A DNA stretch of 64,000 bases from Rhizobium herbae (GTDB taxonomy: Bacteria > Pseudomonadota > Alphaproteobacteria > Rhizobiales > Rhizobiaceae), in assembly GCF_017873135.1 (NCBI RefSeq), contig NZ_JAGGJV010000001.1, positions 682,001-746,000 on the forward strand. Direction: 5' to 3'. This document shows positions 25,703 through 34,329 of this stretch, one piece after another; the stretch's first letter is position 1; each line of letters opens with the position of its first letter. Under the pieces are notes generated by a model. It was not told where the DNA came from. It worked only from the letters and a program-made list of their open reading frames with translations, and did not search any database. Both the position numbers and the translations under genes were made by a program.

Positions 25703-27274
25703 TCAAGTGAAGGCGTCGGGCATCGAATCCTTCTTCTTGGCAATGTAGTCGAGAAGTGCGGCATCGATGGCCGGATCGAGCGGCGGCCGTTCGTAATGTT
25801 CCAGCCAGCTGCGGGCAAGCGCATTGGCGCGCTGCTCGACGCGCTTCTCGCCCTCGATTTCCCATTGCTCGAACGAATTGTTGTCGGCAAGCGCCGAACG
25901 GTAGAATGCAGTCTGGAAATTGGCCTGCGTATGGGCGCAGCCGAGATAATGGCTGCCCGGGCCGACTTCGCGGATGGCATCGAGCGCCTGGGCACTTTCG
26001 GAGAGATCGACGCCCTCGGCCATCTTCTGCATCATGCCCAGCTGGTCCTGGTCGATCATGAACTTCTCGTAGGAAGAAACCAGACCGCCTTCGAGCCAGC
26101 CGGCCGCGTGCAGCACGAAGTTGGTGCCGGCGAGCAGCGTCATGTTCAGCGTATTGGCCGATTCGTGCGCCGCCTGCGCGTCCGGAACCTTGGAGCCGCA
26201 GAGCGAGCCGCCGGTGCGGAACGGCAGCCCCAGACGGCGGGCGAGCTGTGCTGCGCCATAGGAGACCAGCGACGGCTCCGGCGTACCAAAGGTCGGCGCA
26301 CCCGACTGCATAGAAATCGAGGCGGCGAACGTGCCGAACAGAACCGGCGCACCCTTGCGAATCAGCTGCGTGAACGAGGCACCGGCCAGCACTTCGGCCA
26401 GAATCTGGGTCAGCGTTCCCGCGACGGTGACGGGGCTCATGGCGCCGGACAGAATGAACGGCGAGATGACGCAGGCCTGGTTGTGCCGGGCATAGACCTT
26501 CAGCGCGCCGACCATCGTTTCGTCGAAAACCATCGGCGAATTGGCATTGATCAGGTTGAGCGTGACGCAGTTGTTCTCGACGAAATCGTCGCCGAACACC
26601 AGCTTGGCCATGGCGATCGTGTCTTCGGCCCGTTCCGGGGCCGTCACCGAACCCATGAACGGCTTGTCGGAATATTTGATATGGCTGTAGACCATGTCGA
26701 GGTGGCGCTTGTTGACCGGAATATCCACCGGCTCGCAGACCGTGCCGCCGGACGAATGCATCGACGGCGCCATATAGGCAAGCTTCACGAAATTGCGAAA
26801 ATCCTCGATCGTCGCGTAACGGCGCTTGCCTTCGAGGTCGCGCACGAAGGGAGGTCCGTAGACCGGCGCAAAGACAGTCGCCTTGCCCCCGATGTGAACG
26901 CTGCGCTCGGGATTGCGCGCATGCCAGGTAAAATTAGACGGCGCGGTCTTCAGGATTTCTCGGCACAGGCCCTTCGGGAAATGCACCCGCTCACCCCTGA
27001 CATCGGCGCCGGCTTCCTTCCACAGCGCCAGTGCCTCGGCATCCTCGCGGAATTCGATACCGATCTCTTCGAGAATGAGGTCGGCATTGGCTTCGATCAG
27101 GCTCAAACCTTCCTCGTCGAGAACCTCGTACTCACGAATCTTGCGGGTGATATAGGGAAGCGAGGGGGCAGCGCCACCGCCGGTGCGCGAAGCGCGCCTT
27201 GCAGCTGCACCCCGGCCTTCGCCGCGCGTGCGGCGTCCGCCGGTTTCTTCCGTCTGGTCCGTCAGCTCAGTCAT
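25703..27274 (-). CDS. Non-pyrrolysine MttB-family methyltransferase (betaine type)
   Basis: This 523-residue cytosolic protein belongs to the trimethylamine-methyltransferase superfamily. Family blocks include LDEEGLSLIEANADLILEEIG, VYGPPFVRD, HIKYSDKPFMGSVTAPERA, TGGSLCGSKVPDAQAAHES and FVLHAAGWLEGGLVSSYEKF. It has no internal TAG, so it lacks pyrrolysine. Members without pyrrolysine demethylate quaternary amines such as glycine betaine (MtgB) or proline betaine (MtpB) and pass the methyl to a corrinoid protein. Residues 1-35 are basic and Gly-rich, unlike the rest. The ATG at 27274 is chosen over an upstream in-frame start for lack of a ribosome site there. The corrinoid protein gene is divergent from it. 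Confidence 0.9.
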   Translation of the reverse strand: MTELTDQTEETGGRRTRGEGRGAAARRASRTGGGAAPSLPYITRKIREYEVLDEEGLSLIEANADLILEEIGIEFREDAEALALWKEAGADVRGERVHFPKGLCREILKTAPSNFTWHARNPERSVHIGGKATVFAPVYGPPFVRDLEGKRRYATIEDFRNFVKLAYMAPSMHSSGGTVCEPVDIPVNKRHLDMVYSHIKYSDKPFMGSVTAPERAEDTIAMAKLVFGDDFVENNCVTLNLINANSPMVFDETMVGALKVYARHNQACVISPFILSGAMSPVTVAGTLTQILAEVLAGASFTQLIRKGAPVLFGTFAASISMQSGAPTFGTPEPSLVSYGAAQLARRLGLPFRTGGSLCGSKVPDAQAAHESANTLNMTLLAGTNFVLHAAGWLEGGLVSSYEKFMIDQDQLGMMQKMAEGVDLSESAQALDAIREVGPGSHYLGCAHTQANFQTAFYRSALADNNSFEQWEIEGEKRVEQRANALARSWLEHYERPPLDPAIDAALLDYIAKKKDSMPDAFT

Positions 27275-27656
27275 TACTTTATCCTCTCCCGCGCCTCGTC
27301 TGCGCACCTGTCGAGCCTATGCTACCAAGCCTCAGCATCCGAACGGTTCTCAATGCGCCAACGGGTGGCGCAACTCGGACACGATCGCGACCAACCGGTC
27401 GCTCGATTGGCGTTCGGTCGTCGCACTGCACTGGTTCAATCCACATTCCGGATAACATATTTTCATGCGGTCAGAACGGACAATATATTGTTTTTGTTAG
27501 GCACAACCGGATACGACTGACCGTTATCGTCTGGCCGTCGTTTTTCATCGCATGTGGCGTCGCTTTCGAAAAGAGCTTTTGGAAACAACAAAGCTAAGTA
27601 TAGTGCGTGCGTCGGGGAGGTTGAGCCTGACAGAGCCAGGAACCGAGGAAACCATC
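27275..27656. promoter_or_regulatory. Divergent control region between methyltransferase and corrinoid protein genes
   Basis: A 382-base gap drives both genes in opposite directions. It is AT-richer near 27440-27510 and holds the 12-base perfect palindrome ACAATATATTGT at 27480-27491. A GAGGAAA ribosome site precedes the corrinoid-protein ATG. Shared regulation is likely, but the regulator is not identified. Confidence 0.45.
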
Positions 27657-28355
27657 ATGGCAGACGACGAAATCATTCTCGAGGATCTTTCCGACGACGA
27701 ACTCGTGCAGCAGATGCATGACGACCTTTATGACGGCCTGAAGGAAGAAATCGAGGACGCGACCAACATCCTCCTCAAGCGCGGCTGGGCGCCGTACGAC
27801 ATCCTCACCCAGGCGCTGGTCGAAGGCATGCGTATCGTCGGCGTCGATTTCCGCGACGGCATCCTGTTCGTTCCCGAAGTCCTGCTGTCGGCCAACGCCA
27901 TGAAGGCCGGTATGTTCATCCTGCGTCCGCTTCTGGCTGCCACCGGCGCGCCAAAACAGGGCAAGATGGTCATCGGCACCGTCAAGGGCGACATTCACGA
28001 CATCGGCAAGAACCTTGTCGGCATGATGATGGAAGGCGCCGGTTTCGATGTCATCGATCTCGGCATCAACAATCCGGTCGAAAACTACCTCGACGCCATC
28101 GAGCGCGAGAAGCCCGATATCCTCGGCATGTCCGCCCTTCTGACCACGACCATGCCCTATATGAAGGTCGTGATCGACACGATGAAGGAAAAGGGCATGC
28201 GCGACGACTATGTCATCCTGGTCGGCGGCGCGCCGCTGAACGAGGAATTCGGCAAGGCTGTCGGCGCGGATGCCTATTGCCGCGATGCCGCCGTTGCCGT
28301 GGAAACTGCCAAGGAATTCATGAAGCGCAAGCACAATCTTCTGGCCGGCGCCTGA
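27657..28355 (+). CDS. Methyltransferase cognate corrinoid protein (MttC/MtgC type)
   Basis: This 232-residue protein carries the methyl group on cobalt between the MttB-like enzyme and the THF methyltransferase. The helical cap is at about residues 15-95, and the B12-binding Rossmann domain follows with the base-off ligand motif KGDIHDIGKNL (His114) and then SALLTTTMPYM and VILVGGAPL. The ATG at 27657 is preceded by GAGGAAACC. The length matches the cognate-corrinoid family. It is divergent from the methyltransferase and ends at a strong terminator, so it is expressed alone. Confidence 0.93.
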   Translation: MADDEIILEDLSDDELVQQMHDDLYDGLKEEIEDATNILLKRGWAPYDILTQALVEGMRIVGVDFRDGILFVPEVLLSANAMKAGMFILRPLLAATGAPKQGKMVIGTVKGDIHDIGKNLVGMMMEGAGFDVIDLGINNPVENYLDAIEREKPDILGMSALLTTTMPYMKVVIDTMKEKGMRDDYVILVGGAPLNEEFGKAVGADAYCRDAAVAVETAKEFMKRKHNLLAGA

Positions 28356-28377
28356 TCACGCGAATTGAACAAGCAAG

Positions 28378-28417
28378 AAAACCGGCCGTGCTGATGAAAA
28401 GCGCGGCCGGTTTTCTT
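28378..28417 (+). terminator. Intrinsic terminator after the corrinoid protein gene
   Basis: Eleven-base stem AAAACCGGCCG / CGGCCGGTTTT followed by CTT. It lies 23 bases after the stop and may also serve the convergent entericidin gene. Confidence 0.85.
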
Positions 28418-28434
28418 ATGTTCGGGTCAAGCCG

Positions 28435-28593
28435 TTAGTTGGCAGCTCGGTCAACCTTGCGGCCGGCATCCTGGGTCGCGTCCACCGTATTGGCAGCGTC
28501 GGCGCCCATGCCGCGAATGGTATTGCCGCAAGAGGCGAGCGTGGTGATCGAGAACAGGACGATACCGATGGTGGCGATTGTCTTTGCTGTCAT
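28435..28593 (-). CDS. Entericidin A/B family small lipoprotein
   Basis: A 52-residue protein reading MTAKTIATIGIVLFSITTLASCGN and then NTIRGMGADAANTVDATQD to the end. The LASC|G lipobox after a short hydrophobic helix predicts a lipoprotein with Cys22 as the lipidated residue. The NTIRGMGADA...VDAT pattern is that of entericidin EcnA/EcnB. AAGGA lies about nine bases before the ATG. It sits alone, convergent with the corrinoid protein gene. Entericidins are envelope-associated peptides whose proposed antidote/toxin role is debated. Confidence 0.85.
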   Translation of the reverse strand: MTAKTIATIGIVLFSITTLASCGNTIRGMGADAANTVDATQDAGRKVDRAAN

Positions 28594-28652
28594 GACTTGG
28601 ATTCCTTAGACTTGTGACGGGTAACATTGACGTGGAAGAAAGATCTTCGGCT

Positions 28653-29252
28653 ATGGAACGCGCGAAAGCGGAAAAAGTTCACGTCATCGGTTGCGGCGCG
28701 ATCGCGCGCGAGATTTTAGCCGTCTGCGAGGCAAACAAGCTCGGCCATATCGACCTCACCTGTCTGCCCGCCATCTGGCACAACACCCCCGACAAGATCA
28801 CACCCGGCATCAAAATCGCCATCGACAAGGCGCGCGCCGAAGGCTTCAGCCGCATCTTCGTCGCCTATGCCGATTGCGGCACCGGCGGCCTGCTCGACAG
28901 GCTGTGCGAAGAGGAAAAGGTCGAGCGCATCGCCGGCCCGCACTGTTTTTCCTTCTTTGCCGGCAATGCCGCCTTTGAAGCCGGCTGGGACGACGATTTC
29001 ACATCGTTTTTCCTGACCGATTTTCTCGCCCGCCAGTTTGAAGCCTTCGTCGTCGAACCGCTCGGCCTGGATCGCCATCCAGAACTGCGCGACATGTATT
29101 TCGGCCACTACAAGAAGCTCGTCTATCTCTCGCAGGTCGAGGACGAAAAGCTGCAGGAAAAAGCAAGGGCTGCGGCGAAGACGCTGGGCCTCGTCTACGA
29201 ATACCGCTTTACCGGTTACGGCGACCTGACGCCGGCGCTGCTGCACGCTTGA
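28653..29252 (+). CDS. DUF1638 family protein
   Basis: This protein of about 199 residues shows VHVIGCGAIAREILAV at the N-terminus, IFVAYADCGTGGLLDRL near residue 80 and HCFSFFAGN. These are conserved in DUF1638, a family of unknown chemistry often found beside corrinoid methyltransferase genes, including those of methylotrophic archaea. Cys and His residues within the motifs suggest a metal or thiol site. The start is a choice between ATG 28653 and upstream GTG codons at 28614 and 28632; I prefer the ATG, which has AGAAAGA upstream. It follows the entericidin promoter divergently. Confidence 0.82.
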   Translation: MERAKAEKVHVIGCGAIAREILAVCEANKLGHIDLTCLPAIWHNTPDKITPGIKIAIDKARAEGFSRIFVAYADCGTGGLLDRLCEEEKVERIAGPHCFSFFAGNAAFEAGWDDDFTSFFLTDFLARQFEAFVVEPLGLDRHPELRDMYFGHYKKLVYLSQVEDEKLQEKARAAAKTLGLVYEYRFTGYGDLTPALLHA

Positions 29253-29376
29253 TCGGCCCGGAAACCATCTGTTAGCCTTGTGCCGAATTTTGCAGCGACG
29301 GTCGCATTTGATTTAAGTGCATCGTAACGGCTGCCCGCCAAAATCGCCCGAACAACCATAACAAAAGGTGACGGGG

Positions 29377-30021
29377 ATGACGGACACTTTCGCGACCGGG
29401 ATTTCGCCAAGGGCTGCAACACAAAACCACCACCCGCAGCAGCTTTCGCAACTGCTGCGCAATCTCTCGCTCAATGCCGGTCCGAAAATCACCTTGCGCG
29501 ACCTTGCGGTCGCGATGGAAGACCGCTCCTTCGGTGCCTTCCTTGTCGTCTTTGCCCTTCCCAATCTCATCCCGCTGCCGCCGGGCGCGACCTTCATCCT
29601 TGGCCTGCCGCTGATCTTCGTTGCCTGGCAGATGTTTGCCTCGCGCCGCCCCCGCATCTGGCTGCCGAAGCGCATGGGCGATTACGCCTTTGAAAATGCG
29701 ACGTTCTTCGTCTTCGTCAACCGTATCTCGCCCTGGCTTCAACGTGCCGAGACCCTGATCAAGCCGCGTGGCTGGTTCCTCGGCAGCCGCTTTGTCGAAA
29801 GACTGATCGGCCTTCTGGCGCTCATCCTGGCGGTGGTTATCTTCCTGCCCATCCCCTTCGGCAACTGGCTTCCGGCCTTCGCGCTCGCCGTCATCGGCTT
29901 TGCCCATATGGAGCGGGACGGCCTCGGTCTTGTAGCAGGCGCAATGATCGGCATGGTTTCCCTTGCCGTAGCCGGCGCTGTGGTGCTGGCGGCCGGCGCG
30001 GTCCTGACCTTTATCTTCTGA
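29377..30021 (+). CDS. exoD: ExoD family membrane protein
   Basis: This protein of about 214 residues has a soluble N-terminus and four to five hydrophobic helices. The family core DLAVAMEDRSFGAFLVVFALPNLIPLPPGAT and the later FLPIPFGNWLPAFALAVIGFAHMERDG are typical of ExoD. In rhizobia ExoD affects exopolysaccharide level and alkaline tolerance; the mechanism is not known. The start is ATG 29377; GTG 29368 is possible. It is followed after 18 bases by the formyltransferase-like gene, so they may be co-transcribed. Confidence 0.88.
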   Translation: MTDTFATGISPRAATQNHHPQQLSQLLRNLSLNAGPKITLRDLAVAMEDRSFGAFLVVFALPNLIPLPPGATFILGLPLIFVAWQMFASRRPRIWLPKRMGDYAFENATFFVFVNRISPWLQRAETLIKPRGWFLGSRFVERLIGLLALILAVVIFLPIPFGNWLPAFALAVIGFAHMERDGLGLVAGAMIGMVSLAVAGAVVLAAGAVLTFIF

Positions 30022-30039
30022 ATTGACGGTGTCGCGGGC

Positions 30040-30816
30040 ATGACCTCCACAGCCAACAAACCGATCGTGATCGTAACCGCCGGCGGTCGAAACCCGCAGA
30101 TCATGATCAATGCGATCCATGCCCGCTCACGCAGCGTCACGGTTCTGCTGGAACAGCCGGAATCCAAGACACTTTTCCTCAAGCGCCGTATCCGCAAACT
30201 GGGGCTCATCACTGCCACCGGCCAGTTCGCGACGATGGTGGCCTCGAAATTCGGCAAACGCCTTACCGAGAAGCGCGCCGCCGAAATCCTTAGTCAATAC
30301 AATGCCGACGACCGCGAGAACCCTGCAATCCCGGTCATCTCGGTAGAATCCGTCAATACGCCAGCGGCGATCCAACACATTCGCGCAATCAGCCCGGCCG
30401 TCGTGTTCTTGGTCAGCTGCCGCATGCTCTCCGCTTCGACGCTTCAAGCCATGCCCTGCCCGGTCATCAACTTCCATGCCGGCATCAACCCGCAATATCG
30501 CGGCCTGATGGGTGGATACTGGGCGCGGGTTAAAAACGACGAAGGCAATTTCGGCGCGACCGTCCATCTGGTCGATACAGGCGTCGATACAGGCGATGTT
30601 CTTTACCAGTCACGGATGACCCCGTCGAAAAGTGACACGATGCACACCTATCCGCTGCTCCAGACGGCAGCCTCCACGGACATTGCGATCCGCGCCATCG
30701 ATGACGCGCTGTCCGGCGATCTCAAGCCTCTGCCGGCAAACGGCAATTCACGCCAATGGTATCATCCGCCAATCTGGACGTGGCTGTGGAATGGCTTCTC
30801 CCGCGGCATCTGGTAG
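30040..30816 (+). CDS. Formyltransferase-fold protein
   Basis: This 258-residue cytosolic protein has the catalytic block of the formyltransferase family: PVINFHAGINPQYRG (Asn and His, about residues 147-149) and VHLVDTGVDTGDVLYQS (Asp, about 184). Methionyl-tRNA formyltransferase and PurN share this core, but the flanking parts differ and the C-terminal Met-tRNA domain is absent. It may formylate a sugar-nucleotide amine or a similar acceptor. The 18-base spacing to exoD supports a surface-polysaccharide link, though it also lies among folate-dependent genes. Confidence 0.8.
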   Translation: MTSTANKPIVIVTAGGRNPQIMINAIHARSRSVTVLLEQPESKTLFLKRRIRKLGLITATGQFATMVASKFGKRLTEKRAAEILSQYNADDRENPAIPVISVESVNTPAAIQHIRAISPAVVFLVSCRMLSASTLQAMPCPVINFHAGINPQYRGLMGGYWARVKNDEGNFGATVHLVDTGVDTGDVLYQSRMTPSKSDTMHTYPLLQTAASTDIAIRAIDDALSGDLKPLPANGNSRQWYHPPIWTWLWNGFSRGIW

Positions 30817-30929
30817 TTATATCGTCCACGTACAACACGGGGTCGCTTTTGAGCATGACGCGCGTCGTGCCAAGGTGAGCCATGATGCGCCAATATGCGC
30901 ATTGTCGGGCAAGAGGAGATTTCGGGCAT

Positions 30930-31232
30930 ATGGCAGATCGCATTATCGTTTACTGGCGCGATATTCCGGCGCAGGTCATCATCAAGCAGGGCCGCAAGAC
31001 CGCCAAGCGCGAGCTGACCCTGCGCTTTACCGAAGCGATCGATATGTGCGCCATGCGCACCGGTGCCGCCGACAGCGGCGATTATCTTGCCGAATGGCGC
31101 AAGGCCGATCCGACCCCGGTCTCCGACGATCTCGAAATGGAAGCCGACAAGGCACAGGCCGAACTCGAAGCGGCCTACGACAAGGAGCGTCTGGTCGCCC
31201 TGGTGAAATCCGGCGGTAAAGACAATGGCTGA
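30930..31232 (+). CDS. 'Virulence factor' domain protein (PF13769-type)
   Basis: A 100-residue cytosolic protein: MADRIIVYWRDIPAQVIIKQGRKTAKREL and then a helical region ending KSGGKDNG. The RIIVYWRDIPAQVI opening is the family hallmark; despite the family name its role is unknown. ATG 30930 is preceded by AAGAGGAG about 12 bases upstream. The stop overlaps the MetV-like gene by 8 bases, making it the first gene of the THF/corrinoid operon. The conserved coupling suggests a structural or chaperone role for the MTHFR partners. Confidence 0.75.
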   Translation: MADRIIVYWRDIPAQVIIKQGRKTAKRELTLRFTEAIDMCAMRTGAADSGDYLAEWRKADPTPVSDDLEMEADKAQAELEAAYDKERLVALVKSGGKDNG

Positions 31233-31803
31233 CGCAAAGCCCGGCAATGCCGCTCCCGCCAAGAAGGCCGCGACCGGCGCCTTTACCCCCGCTGGCGTCT
31301 CGCCCAACCGCCGGGCACGCCGCAGCTACACCATCCGGCTCTGGGCCGTGCGCCACTCCCGTTTTCTCGAATGGTTCTATCACCGTTTCGCCGATTTATT
31401 CCTTCTGCTTCACCCGCTGTGGAAGGCCATCGGTTACAACCGCGTGGAAGCGCCGATCACCTTCATCGAGCGCAACGTCAAGGGGCTTCTGTTCGACTGT
31501 CGCATGTGCGGCCAGTGCGCCCTGTCGTCGACCGGCATGTCCTGCCCGATGAACTGCCCGAAGCAGCTGCGCAACGGCCCGTGCGGCGGCGTGCGCGCCA
31601 ACGGCAATTGCGAAGTCGAGCCGGACATGCCCTGCGTCTGGGTCAAGGCCTGGGAAGGCTCGCGCAACATGGTGAAGGGGGACGCGATCATGAATGTGCA
31701 GAAACCCGTCAACCAGTCGCTGCGGGAAACCTCCTCCTGGCTGCGCGTCACCGCGCAGGCCGCCGAAGCCCGTGAATCCGCCGCCGCCGCAAAGGACGCC
31801 TGA
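31225..31803 (+). CDS. MTHFR C-terminal-domain zinc protein (MetV-like)
   Basis: This 192-residue protein has a cysteine-rich core: DCRMCGQCALSSTGMSCPMNCPKQLRNGPCGGVRANGNCEVEPDMPC (about residues 94-140). The pattern matches the MTHFR C-terminal/MetV family that partners MetF in some bacteria and acetogens, probably with an Fe-S or zinc cluster. The basic N-terminus and C-terminal helices are unlike MetV from acetogens. It overlaps the upstream gene by 8 bases and is followed three bases later by the MTHFR gene. It likely forms the MetVF-type complex with that product. Confidence 0.85.
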   Translation: MADAKPGNAAPAKKAATGAFTPAGVSPNRRARRSYTIRLWAVRHSRFLEWFYHRFADLFLLLHPLWKAIGYNRVEAPITFIERNVKGLLFDCRMCGQCALSSTGMSCPMNCPKQLRNGPCGGVRANGNCEVEPDMPCVWVKAWEGSRNMVKGDAIMNVQKPVNQSLRETSSWLRVTAQAAEARESAAAAKDA

Positions 31804-31806
31804 CGC

Positions 31807-32901
31807 ATGGCCCATATCGACGAAAACCCGCTGGGCCGCCATCTTCCGCTCGATCCCCTGCCCGGTCACTCCTCGCGCGGCCGTCTCGAACGCGTGCTGC
31901 GGCGCGGCGAGTTTGCCGTCACCGCCGAACTGAACCCGCCGGACAGCGCCAATCCGGAAGACGTCTACGAACGCGCGGCGATCTTCGAGGGCTGGGTGGA
32001 TGGCATCAACGCGGTCGATGCGTCCGGCGCCAACTGCCACATGTCGTCCGTCGGTATCTGCGCGCTGCTCACCCGCATGGGCTATGCGCCGATCATGCAG
32101 ATCGCCTGCCGCGACAAGAATCGCATCGCCATTCAGGGCGACGTGCTGGGTGCTGCCGCCATGGGCGTTGCCAATATGATGTGCCTGACGGGCGACGGCG
32201 TGCAGGCTGGCGACCAGCCAGGCGCAAAGCCGGTCTTCGACCTCGACTGCATGTCGCTGCTCGAAACCGTGCGGATCATGCGCGACAACGGCAAATTCCT
32301 CTCCGGCCGCAAGCTGACGACACCGCCGCAGGTCTTTCTCGGGGCGGCGATCAACCCGTTCGCACCGCCCTACGATTTCCGCCCCTATCGCCTCGGCAAG
32401 AAAATCGAGGCCGGCGCCCAGTTCGTCCAGAGCCAGTATTGCTTCGACGTGCCGATGTTCCGCGACTACATGAACAAGGTGCGCGACCTCGGCTTCGATG
32501 AAAAATGCTTCATCCTCGTCGGCGTCGGGCCGCTGGCCTCGGCCAAGACCGCCAACTGGATCCGCAACAATGTGCCCGGCATCCATATCCCGGATGCGAT
32601 CATCAAGCGGCTGGAAGGTGCTGAGGACCAGAAGAAGGAAGGCAAGCAGCTCTGCATCGACATCATCAACGAGGTGAAGGAGATCAAGGGCGTGTCCGGC
32701 GTTCACGTGATGGCCTACCGGCAGGAAGAATATGTCGCCGAGATCGTCCACGAATCGGGCGTGCTGAAGGGCCGCACACCCTGGAAGCGCGAGGAAAATC
32801 CGGGTGATTACCGGGTTGCCGAGCGGCTGGAAGCACTGAAGGACGGCAAGACGGAAAATCAGGAAGAAATGGCTGATGTCGCGGCCCATCGCCCGCATTG
32901 A
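31807..32901 (+). CDS. Methylenetetrahydrofolate reductase
   Basis: This 364-residue flavoprotein of the MetF family should interconvert methyl-THF and methylene-THF. It has a TIM-barrel pattern: FAVTAELNPPDSANPEDVYE, a Met/Cys-rich GINAVDASGANCHMSS, LTGDGVQAGDQPGAKPVFD (folate/FAD region) and GAQFVQSQYCFDVPMF. It differs from the biosynthetic MetF of enteric bacteria and fits the MetV-dependent group. In this operon the likely direction is oxidative, returning demethylated one-carbon units to methylene-THF; this is inference. The gap to MetV-like is 3 bases. Confidence 0.88.
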   Translation: MAHIDENPLGRHLPLDPLPGHSSRGRLERVLRRGEFAVTAELNPPDSANPEDVYERAAIFEGWVDGINAVDASGANCHMSSVGICALLTRMGYAPIMQIACRDKNRIAIQGDVLGAAAMGVANMMCLTGDGVQAGDQPGAKPVFDLDCMSLLETVRIMRDNGKFLSGRKLTTPPQVFLGAAINPFAPPYDFRPYRLGKKIEAGAQFVQSQYCFDVPMFRDYMNKVRDLGFDEKCFILVGVGPLASAKTANWIRNNVPGIHIPDAIIKRLEGAEDQKKEGKQLCIDIINEVKEIKGVSGVHVMAYRQEEYVAEIVHESGVLKGRTPWKREENPGDYRVAERLEALKDGKTENQEEMADVAAHRPH

Positions 32902-33004
32902 AACGACAATGAGAATAAGAGGCACGGCTGGGAGGCCGAGCCTTTGACAATCCCTTCCGGCGCATGACAGAGATCAAGCGCCCCACCGCCACAGAGGATC
33001 ATCC

Positions 33005-33955
33005 ATGACCCGCACCATCGTTGCCTCCGCCACCCGCGAAATCATCATCGGCTTCGACCAGCCTTTCTGCGTCATCGGCGAGCGCATCAACCCGACCGGC
33101 CGCAAGAAGCTGGCCGCCGAGATGATCGAAGGCAATTTCGATACGGTGATCAAGGATGCGCTGGAACAGGTGGCCGCAGGCGCCACCATGCTCGACGTCA
33201 ATGCCGGTGTCACCTCCGTCAACCCGAACGAAACAGAGCCGGGCCTGCTGGTCCAGACGCTCGAAATCGTCCAGGGGCTCGTCGACGTGCCACTATCGAT
33301 CGACAGTTCCGTGACAGCCGCGATCGAAGCTGCCCTCAAGGTGGCCAAGGGCCGGCCGCTGGTCAACTCGGTCACAGGTGAAGAAGAGAAGCTCGAAGCC
33401 ATCCTGCCGCTCTGCAAGAAATACGACGTTCCGGTCGTCGCCATCTCCAATGACGAGACGGGTATTTCCATGGATCCGGACGTTCGTTTCGCAGTTGCGA
33501 AGAAAATTGTCGAACGGGCCATGGATTATGGTATCAAGCCGCACGATATCGTCGTCGATCCGCTCGTCATGCCCATCGGTGCTCTCGGCGATGCCGGCCG
33601 ACAGGTCTTCGCGCTTCTGCACCGCCTGCGCAACGAGTTGAAGGTCAACACCACCTGCGGCCTGTCGAACATCTCGTTCGGCCTGCCGCATCGCCACGGC
33701 ATCAATGCCGGCTTCATCCCCATGGTCATCGGTGCGGGCATGACGTCGGCGATCATGAATCCCTGCCGTCCGCAGGAAATGGAAGCCGTTCGCGCGGCCA
33801 ATGTCTTGAACGGGACCGACCAGAATTGCGGTACCTGGATCATGACCTATCGCGATCACAATCCGGCAGCCGGCCATGTGGTCACTGCCGCAACCGCACC
33901 GGGCGCCTCAAGTGGCCGCCGTGGCGGGCGCGCTGGACGCGCAAGGGCGGAATAA
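33005..33955 (+). CDS. Methyltetrahydrofolate:corrinoid methyltransferase
   Basis: This 316-residue TIM-barrel protein has a pterin-binding domain: FCVIGERINPTGRKKLAAEM, GATMLDVNAG, PLSIDSSVTAAIEAAL and NTTCGLSNISFGLPHRHGINAGF. These are the motifs of AcsE/MtgA-type methyltransferases that move methyl between THF and a corrinoid protein. Paired with the MttB-like enzyme and its corrinoid protein, it should take the betaine methyl to THF. The C-terminus (SSGRRGGRAGRAR) is basic and low-complexity. AGAGGA precedes the ATG. The 103-base gap before it contains GGCACGGC...GCCGAGCC stem-like sequence. Confidence 0.92.
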   Translation: MTRTIVASATREIIIGFDQPFCVIGERINPTGRKKLAAEMIEGNFDTVIKDALEQVAAGATMLDVNAGVTSVNPNETEPGLLVQTLEIVQGLVDVPLSIDSSVTAAIEAALKVAKGRPLVNSVTGEEEKLEAILPLCKKYDVPVVAISNDETGISMDPDVRFAVAKKIVERAMDYGIKPHDIVVDPLVMPIGALGDAGRQVFALLHRLRNELKVNTTCGLSNISFGLPHRHGINAGFIPMVIGAGMTSAIMNPCRPQEMEAVRAANVLNGTDQNCGTWIMTYRDHNPAAGHVVTAATAPGASSGRRGGRAGRARAE

Positions 33956-33971
33956 CCGCCAGAAAAGAGAA

Positions 33972-34316
33972 ATGATGTTTTTCAGTGCCGATCTGCTCGA
34001 CGAATTCGCAAGCCTCTGGTTCCAGGCACCGATGGTGATGTCCTCCCGGATGCAGGACCTTGCCGCTTCTAACATGAACGGATCGACCGGCGGCACGGCG
34101 GAAGTCGGACAGATGATCACCGAAAAACTGTCGGCGGCAGTCGAAAGCCTGATGGCCGTGAACATGGCCATGGTCATGGAAGGCATGATCGCCGTCACGG
34201 GGCTGGCGACCGGCACCTGTGCTGGAATGGCGGGCGCATCCGACCGTGTCGCGGTGGCAGCACTGAAACCATATGGCAGCCGCGTCCGTGCCAATGCGCG
34301 GCGTCTTAGCAACTAG
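33972..34316 (+). CDS. Met-rich helical protein of the corrinoid operon
   Basis: This 114-residue protein begins MMFFSADLLDEFASLWFQAPMVMSSRMQD and continues as amphipathic helix with many Met and Ala (AVNMAMVMEGMIAVTGLA), ending in a basic tail (SRVRANARRLSN). It is phasin-like in composition. I do not recognise a family. The ATG at 33972 has AAAAGAGA upstream. It lies 16 bases after the THF:corrinoid methyltransferase and just before the reactivator, so it belongs to the operon. A role in complex assembly is possible but unsupported. Confidence 0.6.
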   Translation: MMFFSADLLDEFASLWFQAPMVMSSRMQDLAASNMNGSTGGTAEVGQMITEKLSAAVESLMAVNMAMVMEGMIAVTGLATGTCAGMAGASDRVAVAALKPYGSRVRANARRLSN

Positions 34317-34329
34317 GAATGAATTGACT

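Noticed and set aside
25703..27274. Pyrrolysine-containing MttB
   Set aside because: The reading frame is continuous without an internal TAG, so this is the non-pyrrolysine branch.
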